Source: Nostoc sp. GT001
GTDB lineage: Bacteria; Cyanobacteriota; Cyanobacteriia; Cyanobacteriales; Nostocaceae
Length of the DNA: 6,854 nucleotides
Assembly (NCBI RefSeq): GCF_030382115.1
Contig: NZ_JAUDRJ010000003.1
Coordinates: 6,105,623-6,112,476 of the forward strand
Direction of reading: 5' to 3'
The position numbers and the translations under genes were made by a program. The notes beneath the pieces were generated by a model. The model was not told the DNA's origin. It ran no database searches and saw only the letters and a list, made by a program, of their open reading frames with translations. Shown here piece by piece: positions 1 to 5,291 of this stretch. The stretch's first letter is position 1. Each line of letters begins with the position of its first letter.

Positions 1-166
1 TTTTTGATTTTCTCCTTACGCAAAGAAGAAAGCAATTTAATTTTTGAATGGTCGTTTTTCTATATTGGTGTTGTACTTCTCAAAAAGTGCGATCGCATCA
101 GTCGGATAGGCGATCGCTATTTTTAGAAGCACAGCGATCGCTCATCATCTATTCACCCACTCAATG
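1..166. other. Intergenic segment with three HIP1 octamers
   Basis: No gene is visible here. The segment contains three copies of the cyanobacterial HIP1 palindrome GCGATCGC at 89-96, 110-117 and 134-141, spaced 21 and 24 bp apart, just after the stop codon of the minus-strand gene at 167. The first is embedded in the 10-bp palindrome TGCGATCGCA, and on the minus strand it is followed by C and five T. The stem is too short to call a terminator. Its role, if any, is unknown. Confidence 0.6.
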
Positions 167-1021
167 TTAATTAAACAATGTCCCCAAAAAACCGATAATT
201 GGTTTCCAAAAGATACCAGTTAACACATAAGGAGCATATTCTAAAAGCGGTAAACTTGAGTGCTTCGAGGGCTTCAGCGGTAAACACTCCAAGAGAAAAG
301 GCACTATACAGGTGAGTCCATAGGCAGTTGCTAAGGCTATATTCCATTTCAGTTCATCTGCTACTGGTATGGGGCTACAATAAATACCCAGTAGAATGAA
401 AGAGATCATTAAAAGCTGCTCACAAAAAAACCAGGATTGGGGCGATAGAAAATAAACTAACTGGAGAAAGCTTTTGTTATCTATTTTTTGTCGCATTCCC
501 ATTAATACAGCCCAAGTCGCAGCCCCAACTATGCCATCATCTTTCAGTCCATAAGTTCTTTGAAAGCGTTTAACACCTCTTTCAGTTTCCCTACTAAAAT
601 ATCCATCAGGTTCTTTTTTTAAAAATCCTTCTTCATTAAGGATAGTTTGCAGTTCCTTAATAGCATCCTGTAATTTTGGCGACATACTTTTCTGATTGCG
701 GTAAAGCCTTGGGTAGAAAAGGCAAGCCCAACTTAGTGGCCCGACTACTCCATCCACCTGAAGATTATTGGCTTTCTGAAATTTTATTACAGCCTCTTCT
801 GTTTCTAAGTCAAATTTACCACTAAGAGTTGAGAGAAACCCCTGAGCTTGCAGTCGTTCTTGCAGTTCATTAATTGATTCTTGTGCAGAATTTGGCGAAA
901 AGTCTCGGTATAATATGGGACGCTTATTGAATACACAGACTTGTCTTTCTTCTGGGAAATAACGCCGGGATTGTTTTAGCCCAAACAAGAGATTTAGGAA
1001 ACTAAATGCTTTCTTTGTCAT
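167..1021 (-). CDS. Membrane protein with two peptidoglycan-binding-like domains
   Basis: This 284-residue protein has an ATG start at 1019-1021 and a TAA stop at 167-169. Two repeats of the PG_binding_1 fold are visible at about residues 46-104 and 116-174. Both show the family pattern: a helix with LQ..L...GF, then G.F...TE.AV..FQ...L..DG.VG..TW (first copy SGKFDLETEEAVIKFQ then VDGVVGPLSWA, second copy PDGYFSRETERGVKRFQ then DDGIVGAATWA). Domains of this family bind cell-wall peptidoglycan and usually accompany amidases or other wall enzymes. No catalytic domain is present here. The C-terminus has three hydrophobic stretches at about 198-216, 227-245 and 263-282 that look like membrane helices. 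There is no N-terminal signal peptide: the start MTKKAFSFLNLLFG is only weakly hydrophobic and is followed by a charged region. No strong Shine-Dalgarno precedes the ATG. The gene diverges from the STAND gene and is not in an operon here. The domain call is firm, while substrate, partner and topology are inferred. Confidence 0.85.
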   Translation of the reverse strand: MTKKAFSFLNLLFGLKQSRRYFPEERQVCVFNKRPILYRDFSPNSAQESINELQERLQAQGFLSTLSGKFDLETEEAVIKFQKANNLQVDGVVGPLSWACLFYPRLYRNQKSMSPKLQDAIKELQTILNEEGFLKKEPDGYFSRETERGVKRFQRTYGLKDDGIVGAATWAVLMGMRQKIDNKSFLQLVYFLSPQSWFFCEQLLMISFILLGIYCSPIPVADELKWNIALATAYGLTCIVPFLLECLPLKPSKHSSLPLLEYAPYVLTGIFWKPIIGFLGTLFN

Positions 1022-1091
1022 AGTTTTATTGAGTAATTTCTGAAAAAAATAACCGGGTCTACTTTTAGAGCTTAGAAGGTAGTATGTCGAG

Positions 1092-1116
1092 AGCCTCTAG
1101 CCTCTAACAACTAGAG
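1092..1116. repeat. Tandem heptamer AGCCTCT x2 with small inverted repeat
   Basis: AGCCTCT occurs twice head to tail at 1092-1105. It overlaps a short inverted repeat, CTCTAG (1095-1100) and CTAGAG (1111-1116). It lies in the divergent intergenic region, about 75-95 bp upstream of the minus-strand start codon. Short tandem heptamers are known in heterocystous cyanobacteria, but two copies can arise by chance. It is recorded as a pattern without an assigned role. Confidence 0.3.
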
Positions 1117-1166
1117 AAAAAAATAGACTTATAAATTAGCTTACTGATTAAATTTCAGGCATGAAT

Positions 1167-1200
1167 TAACATTGTTAAAAAAATGTTAGTGATTTATCAA
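1167..1200 (+). promoter_or_regulatory. Possible promoter and operator-like inverted repeat upstream of the STAND gene
   Basis: An inverted repeat with 6-bp arms, TAACAT (1167-1172) and ATGTTA (1183-1188), is separated by 10 bp. It overlaps a sigma70-like hexamer pair: TTGTTA (1172-1177) and TATCAA (1195-1200), with a 17-bp spacer, each matching consensus at four of six positions. The spacing is good but the region is A+T-rich, so chance matches are expected. If real, the repeat would lie over the -35 box, a usual position for a repressor site. A related A/T-rich motif, GTTAAAATGTTGTTA, follows at 1211-1225. Confidence 0.25.
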
Positions 1201-1253
1201 ACTCATGTTCGTTAAAATGTTGTTATTAATGCCACATTGATGACAAATTTATT

Positions 1254-1259
1254 AGGTGA
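1254..1259 (+). promoter_or_regulatory. Ribosome binding site that decides the STAND gene start
   Basis: AGGTGA at 1254-1259 is a good Shine-Dalgarno match, 5 nt before the ATG at 1265. The in-frame GTG at 1256 lies inside this motif, so it would lack a ribosome binding site of its own. This favours the ATG. Confidence 0.6.
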
Positions 1260-1264
1260 TATTT

Positions 1265-3589
1265 ATGTCAGGTCAGTCAGAACCTTGGAATTTACCTAAA
1301 AGTTGGAATAGCAAGATTTTGCAGGGCTGGGAGATAAACCGACTACTGACTGACTTAGAGTCTATGCTTCAAAAACGTTATAGACAAAGTACCAGGAAAG
1401 ACCTGTTACTTGGGTTACTCTGTGGGTGTAGCTTGAAAAAGATTGGTCAAGATTTACACAAGGAAAATTCTGTTGTCAGAGCAGGGTTAAGCAATATCTA
1501 TCGGGACATTGAAATTTTGACAGGAGAACCAAATAACACTGTCAAGTCCAGTAATCTTGTCCACATTTTAGAAAAACATGGGTATCGCAAAAATTCTGTG
1601 GTATCCACGATCAAAAGCCGCTCTATTCCCCACAATTTACCAGCACCAACTTACACGCAATTTATTGGCCGGGAACCGGATATGAATAAGCTACTAAAAC
1701 GCCTTTCACCGGATCATGGCGCTCATATCATCACGGTGCATGGTATTGGTGGTGTGGGTAAAACGGCGTTGGTGTTAGCCGCTGCTTACCTGTGTTTAAA
1801 AGCCAGTAATGAAAACTTTTCTGATGCACCAAAATTTGAGGCGATTATTTTCACTTCAGCCAAACAACAAGAACTTATTCCCAACAATAGTATATTGCGG
1901 CGGCAACAGGGACAGCGTAACCTGCGCGATATCTTTCGGGAAATTGCCAATGCTTTAGATGATCCTACGATTATTCAATCTCCTGCCAATGACCAATTTG
2001 ACCGTGTACGCCAAAGTCTCTCAAGACAAAGAACACTGTTGATTGTGGACAACATGGAGACTATAGAAGACAGAGATGAGGTTATTGAGTTTTTATATAA
2101 TCTGCCCATTTGCGTCAAAGTGGTAATTACTACCCGTGAGCAAATTGCCTTGCTACCGATTCGTCTACGAAACTTGCCCTTAGATGATGGTTTGCAGCTG
2201 ATTCGACAACAAGCTGAAGAAAAAGGTATAGCTCTCAACGATGAGGAATCAAAGCTGCTCTACAAAAACACTGGTGGAATCCCTCTCGCGATTGTGTATG
2301 CGATCGGTCAAGTATCCAGTGGCTACTCTTTAAACTCGGTATTGGATCGATTAACCTCGGCTACAGATGATGTAGCTTGTTTTTGCTTCGAGCAATCAGT
2401 GCAAGGAATCAAAGGACAGTCACCCCACAAGTTACTGATGTCACTAGCGATTTTTCCTGACTCTCCCATACTTGCTGCTGTGGCTGAGGTTGCTGGACTA
2501 ACAACCGCTCCTGATCCTGTAAATAATGGCTTGGCACGTTTGCAGCAACTTTCCTTGGTGAATCTAAACCCAGAGACTAAGCGGTTTGAAATGCTTTCTC
2601 TGACTCGTGAGTACGCTTTAGCAGAATTGGCTGCTTACCCAGATTTTGAGAAGGAAGCACGTAATAGGTGGGTTAAATGGTATTTGGATTTTGCCCACAG
2701 TTATGCTGATGAAGATTGGGAAAAGTGGATACACTACAATAAGTTAGAGCCAGAAGAAGCAAATCTGCGCACAGTACTTTATTGGTGTAAAGACCAAGAC
2801 CGCTACGAAGCAGTTAGAGATTTATGGATGCTCTTGATCCATTATGCAAATGTCTACGCTTACTGGGACGATCGCCTAGATTGGCTGCAATGGCTCATTG
2901 AACAATCAGAACGCCGTGGGGAATGGTCTTCTTTCGTAAAAATCACCGTCCGCAAAAGCTGGTTACTAATTCGAGAGTGTTCTTCTGTAAGTCTGAAAGA
3001 AGCAGACGAAATTTTGCAGCGGACATGGATTTTGCGTGACCATGCGGATTTGTGCGTTCAGGCTGACTTAGCCGAAAGTATGGCTAGGCTAAAAATTAGA
3101 CAAAAGGATTATCAAGATGCACGCCACTGGCTGACGGTAGAAGAAAAATTGGTGATCGAGGCAAATCTTGAGGAGCGACAGCATATCCGCTATTTTATTC
3201 CCGTTCTTTACCATCAGGCTGAAATCTTTTATTTAGAGGGTGAATATCTTTTAGCAAAGCAGCTATTTCAAGAGGTGATGAGAAGTGCAGAAAACATTAG
3301 TTGGCATCGGGTGATCAATTCTGCGAGCAATTGGCTGGCTGATCTTGCCATTGAACAAGGCGATCGCGAAGAAGCTCAAAAGCTATTAATTCAAGGATTC
3401 ACTGTTGCTGAAATGACTCACAACAAGCGGCGTTTAGCTCGCTATCAACGTTCTTTTGCCCGTTGGGAGAAAAAGTGGGGAAGCGTAGAGAAGGCTCAAG
3501 AATGGTCAACTAAGGCTATTAATGGTTTTAAGCAATTAGGGATGACACAAGATGCACAGGATATGCAAATTTTTCTTGATTCTCTGTAA
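1265..3589 (+). CDS. STAND-type NTPase: HTH (vWA-MoxR-associated type) + NB-ARC + helical repeats
   Basis: The product is a 774-residue STAND ATPase counted from the ATG at 1265. A GTG three codons earlier is the only nearby alternative. Residues about 17-108 form an N-terminal helix-turn-helix region (LLLGLLCGCSLKKIGQDL, then VRAGLSNIYRDIEILTG and ILEKHGYRK). It resembles the HTH found at the N-terminus of vWA-MoxR-associated and NB-ARC proteins of cyanobacteria. The NB-ARC core begins near FIGRE (133-137). It carries Walker A GIGGVGKT (160-167), Walker B LLIVDN (258-263), the arginine-containing ITTRE (288-292) and GGIPLA (337-342). A winged-helix-like segment follows, with LSLTREYALAEL at about 445-456. 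The remainder to 774 is alpha-helical and resembles degenerate TPRs, a likely sensor or oligomerisation region. STAND proteins act as nucleotide-controlled switches in signalling, transcription control or antiphage and cell-death responses. Which applies here is unknown, because no nuclease, protease, TIR or other effector domain is recognised. The gene stands alone, with a mobile element starting about 20 bp after its stop. Confidence 0.88.
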   Translation: MSGQSEPWNLPKSWNSKILQGWEINRLLTDLESMLQKRYRQSTRKDLLLGLLCGCSLKKIGQDLHKENSVVRAGLSNIYRDIEILTGEPNNTVKSSNLVHILEKHGYRKNSVVSTIKSRSIPHNLPAPTYTQFIGREPDMNKLLKRLSPDHGAHIITVHGIGGVGKTALVLAAAYLCLKASNENFSDAPKFEAIIFTSAKQQELIPNNSILRRQQGQRNLRDIFREIANALDDPTIIQSPANDQFDRVRQSLSRQRTLLIVDNMETIEDRDEVIEFLYNLPICVKVVITTREQIALLPIRLRNLPLDDGLQLIRQQAEEKGIALNDEESKLLYKNTGGIPLAIVYAIGQVSSGYSLNSVLDRLTSATDDVACFCFEQSVQGIKGQSPHKLLMSLAIFPDSPILAAVAEVAGLTTAPDPVNNGLARLQQLSLVNLNPETKRFEMLSLTREYALAELAAYPDFEKEARNRWVKWYLDFAHSYADEDWEKWIHYNKLEPEEANLRTVLYWCKDQDRYEAVRDLWMLLIHYANVYAYWDDRLDWLQWLIEQSERRGEWSSFVKITVRKSWLLIRECSSVSLKEADEILQRTWILRDHADLCVQADLAESMARLKIRQKDYQDARHWLTVEEKLVIEANLEERQHIRYFIPVLYHQAEIFYLEGEYLLAKQLFQEVMRSAENISWHRVINSASNWLADLAIEQGDREEAQKLLIQGFTVAEMTHNKRRLARYQRSFARWEKKWGSVEKAQEWSTKAINGFKQLGMTQDAQDMQIFLDSL

Positions 3590-3677
3590 TTATACGCAAA
3601 CAATGCATCATATCATGTCCGCATAATTAGTTATGCTAACCACAGTCATTGCACCCCACACGCCAGATGCTCCACTT

Positions 3678-3708
3678 GGGGAGACCCCATCGCCCTTGGC
3701 GTCTCCCC
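3678..3708. repeat. Palindromic repeat (8-bp stem) in the left part of the MITE-like element
   Basis: GGGGAGAC (3678-3685) and GTCTCCCC (3701-3708) are perfect inverted repeats around a 15-nt loop. The flanking text (CGCCAGATGCTCC before, GGGAGAAGACCGCACTGGC after) is of the kind seen in palindromic intergenic repeats of Nostoc and Anabaena. It accounts for the spurious open frames over this segment on both strands. Confidence 0.6.
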
Positions 3709-3742
3709 TTGGGAGAAGACCGCACTGGCTCCCCTTAATCCC

Positions 3743-3761
3743 CTCCCTGCTTGCGGGGAGG
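3743..3761 (+). repeat. 19-bp direct repeat, left copy (target-site duplication candidate)
   Basis: CTCCCTGCTTGCGGGGAGG lies immediately outside the left inverted repeat of the IS. It is identical to 5052-5070 immediately outside the right end, in the same orientation. ISAs1-family elements are generally described with target duplications of about 8-10 bp, so 19 bp is long. The sequence is itself a hairpin module, CCTCCC (3742-3747) pairing with GGGAGG (3756-3761). Confidence 0.7.
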
Positions 3762-3790
3762 CAGGGTGGATTAATTGTCGGGCGAGAAAA
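3762..3790 (+). repeat. Left terminal inverted repeat of the IS
   Basis: This 29-bp end starts CAGGGTGGATTAATTGTCG and ends in GAGAAAA. It matches the reverse complement of 5023-5051 at 27 of 29 positions, with mismatches at repeat positions 20 and 22. The transposase stop codon at 3798-3800 lies 7 bp inside it. Confidence 0.85.
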
Positions 3791-3797
3791 AGTTTTC

Positions 3798-4963
3798 TCA
3801 CTCGACCATTGGACTCACAGGCATTGGGCAAAAGGAGTCGGAGTGGTCAAATAGCGCATCAAAAATCATTTGAAGTTGGTTAGCCATCAGCCTTAACGCT
3901 TCGGGAAGAGTCCGACAATTTAACTGACGAGCCAGGGAAACTAAAAACTGTCTGACCATCGCCCAATTAGCTGGTGAAAAACCGCCAGTATGAATACAGT
4001 TATCTTCATTTAAAGTTACATCCTTGACCCAATGAAGTTGATTTTCAATTGACCAATGACCACGAATAATCTCCGCGAATTCTGAAGCTGAATAATTTCA
4101 GCTACTTAAATAAAAGTGTTGTTCATGATAGTCAACAATCTGGCGACGACAATTCTATCCTTGAGGTCGAGTTCCATATCTGTTAACCTCAATTAAACTT
4201 TTAGCGCCAACCCAATCAGGTAGTGACTCAAATGGAATTGGATAGACTTTGACTTGACGAGTAGTCTTTCGTCCATGTAAATTTTCATCATGGTAATTGG
4301 TATCGATAGCGATTGAGGATTCAGCTAGCTCAGTAGCTACTTTCAGGAGATTTGGCTGGTTTCTTTTAATAGTAATAATGTAGTCATTTTCTCCCTCGAT
4401 AATCAGCTCAACAGTTTTTTTGGCAATGTAGTGCATCGGCTGTAATCACGATATGATGCCCATAAAGCTTTTTAATTAGCTCTTCTACCACACTAATCTC
4501 ACTGTTTTTGTTATTTTCCATAGCTTGATGTCTGATTACCCATCCTTGCTGATGACTATAAACTGAAAACTGAAACGATACTCACAAAGTTTTGATAGGA
4601 TTGATTTCCCCCGGTTACAGTACTTTTAATACATTTCCCATCGATGGCAAATAATTCTTTGAAATTAATTGGCAAACTCTTTTCTGCCCAGACGTTAAAC
4701 AGTTCAGCTAATATCTGAAAATCAATTGACATCATAATATTTCTGAATGTTGATGCTGACGGAAATTGAATATCTGGAGATAAATCTAATAATTTGATTA
4801 GAGATAATCGATGATTTTTTGTGAACTCAGCTAAAGGTTTATACCCCCAATATCCTGTACAACTACCTAACAAAACTATAGTTAGTATTATCCAAAGTCT
4901 ATGTCTAATACCTCTAGCATGTCGATAATCGGGAACCCCTTGGATTGCTTCGATTAAATTCAT
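3798..4963 (-). pseudogene. ISAs1-family DDE transposase, frameshifted and with internal stops
   Basis: Translating the minus strand in three successive frames rebuilds one transposase of about 385 residues, normal for the family. Part 1 (4963 to about 4559; ATG at 4961-4963, GAGGAAA ribosome site at 4971-4977) gives MNLIEAIQGVPDYRHARG and the first catalytic Asp in LFAIDGKCIKST (codon 4640-4642). Part 2 (about 4557-4416) gives SHQQGWVIRHQAMENN, with the second Asp in ITADALHCQK (codon 4435-4437). Part 3 (about 4421-3798) gives KKTVELIIEGENDYIITIKR. It runs on to GHWSIENQLHWVKDVTLNED with the catalytic Glu at codon 4044-4046, and stops with TGA at 3798-3800. The frame changes near 4556-4560 and within an A7 run (4415-4421) each equal one extra base or two missing. 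Part 3 is also cut by TAG (4155-4157) and TGA (4098-4100). The TGA falls in FYLSS*NYS where the family normally has Leu, so TTA to TGA is likely. All three catalytic residues survive in the DNA, so the decay looks fairly recent. No single polypeptide contains all three. Confidence 0.9.
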
Positions 4964-5022
4964 TCCTAACTTTCCTCTGGGAGAACCGTGTTTTTCTTAA
5001 GGAATCATCCTTCTATGTTATA

Positions 5023-5051
5023 TTTTCTCTCTCGACAATTAATCCACCCTG
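5023..5051 (-). repeat. Right terminal inverted repeat of the IS
   Basis: This is the partner of 3762-3790 in opposite orientation, 27 of 29 identical. It lies about 60 bp upstream of the transposase start codon, leaving room for a promoter in the IS leader. Confidence 0.85.
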
Positions 5052-5070
5052 CTCCCTGCTTGCGGGGAGG
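5052..5070 (+). repeat. 19-bp direct repeat, right copy (target-site duplication candidate)
   Basis: The sequence CTCCCTGCTTGCGGGGAGG is identical to 3743-3761. It continues rightwards into GGAGA (5071-5075). Together with TCCCCTCCC at 3739-3747 this would form the original, longer hairpin. Confidence 0.7.
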
Positions 5071-5075
5071 GGAGA

Positions 5076-5090
5076 CAAAGCGTAGCTTTG
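5076..5090. repeat. Small perfect hairpin in the right part of the MITE-like element
   Basis: CAAAGC (5076-5081) and GCTTTG (5085-5090) form a 6-bp stem around a GTA loop. It is one of several palindromic modules making up the outer element. A purine/pyrimidine-biased G-rich stretch, GCGGGGGTGGGG, follows. Confidence 0.6.
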
Positions 5091-5140
5091 GCGGGGGTGG
5101 GGTTCTTCGGGTTTAATAAGCAATCAAGCGGACATGATAT

Positions 5141-5291
5141 CACTCGTATAGCTGCTGGCCAAGTGCGATCGCAAACTTCACCTCTTACAATTAAATAAGG
5201 TGCTTTTTTGTCAACACAATGTAATATAGCTTAGTAAGAATTGCGCGATCGCTGTTCCCTTTATATCTAAATATTGTCCCTGCATTCCTTC
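5141..5291. other. Intergenic segment between the mobile region and the kinase gene
   Basis: No gene is seen. The segment holds two HIP1 octamers (5165-5172 and 5245-5252) and the terminator-like hairpin at 5179-5209. It is the 3' side of the kinase gene, which reads towards it. No convincing minus-strand terminator was found. Confidence 0.5.
5179..5209 (+). terminator. Possible rho-independent terminator, plus strand
   Basis: CACC (5179-5182) pairs with GGTG (5199-5202). The stem can be extended by TTA (5185-5187) with TAA (5196-5198) across a two-base bulge. One C and then six T (5204-5209) follow. The stem is short and weak, so this is tentative. The only plus-strand gene nearby is the STAND gene, whose stop codon is now about 1.6 kb away because of the inserted element. 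Confidence 0.35.

Larger units (their letters stand above)
3762..5051 (-). mobile_element. ISAs1-family insertion sequence, 1290 bp, inactive
   Basis: The ends are a 29-bp terminal inverted repeat (3762-3790 and 5023-5051) with two mismatches, beginning CAGGGTGGATTAATTGTCG. A perfect 19-bp direct repeat flanks it. The single transposase frame runs on the minus strand and belongs to the ISAs1 (H-repeat-associated) DDE family. The length of about 1.3 kb is normal for that family. Because the transposase is disrupted by two frame changes and two in-frame stops, the copy cannot move by itself. Its intact ends could still be used by a related transposase acting in trans. It is inserted within the MITE-like repeat unit and breaks one of its hairpins. 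Confidence 0.85.
3610..5140. mobile_element. MITE-like non-autonomous element, interrupted by an ISAs1-family IS
   Basis: The region is bounded by a 13-bp perfect inverted repeat, ATATCATGTCCGC at 3610-3622 and GCGGACATGATAT at 5128-5140. The match continues inward imperfectly over 25 bp (3610-3634 against 5116-5140, 21 of 25 by eye). Without the IS (1290 bp) and one copy of the 19-bp direct repeat, the element is about 222 bp. It is built of palindromic G+C-rich modules and has no credible gene, as expected of a MITE mobilised by a transposase elsewhere. A TA dinucleotide sits symmetrically at both ends (3611-3612 and 5138-5139), which would fit a TA target duplication of the IS630/Tc1-mariner type. 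Those bases are also part of the palindrome, so this is not decisive. Alternatively it is a cluster of Nostoc-type interspersed repeats. The boundaries are seen in the sequence; mobility is inferred. Confidence 0.6.

Noticed and set aside
1095..1116. CTCTAG/CTAGAG hairpin as a terminator
   Set aside because: On the plus strand it is followed by A rather than T, and no gene ends upstream of it in either direction.
1256..1264. GTG at 1256 as the start of the STAND gene
   Set aside because: It lies inside the AGGTGA motif that serves the ATG at 1265, and it has no ribosome binding site of its own.
1975..2238. Open frame of 87 codons on the minus strand
   Set aside because: It is antisense to the well-supported NB-ARC core of the STAND gene and its translation is low-complexity.
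3646..3831. Open frame of 61 codons on the minus strand
   Set aside because: It begins inside the transposase C-terminal coding region in a different frame and ends in palindromic repeat DNA. It has no family resemblance.
3633..3854. Open frame of 73 codons on the plus strand
   Set aside because: It runs across palindromic repeat DNA and the left IS end, antisense to the transposase C-terminus. Its Pro/Leu-rich translation looks like a repeat artefact.
4415..4421. A7 run in the transposase as a programmed -1 frameshift site
   Set aside because: The next usable frame is +1 (or -2) relative to the incoming frame, not -1. ISAs1 transposases are normally single-frame, and the gene carries another frame change and two stop codons, so decay explains it better.
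3610..5140. CRISPR array, tRNA or structured RNA in the repeat-rich region
   Set aside because: The repeats are single palindromes and one pair of 19-mers, with no regular repeat-spacer pattern and no cloverleaf-like arrangement found by eye.
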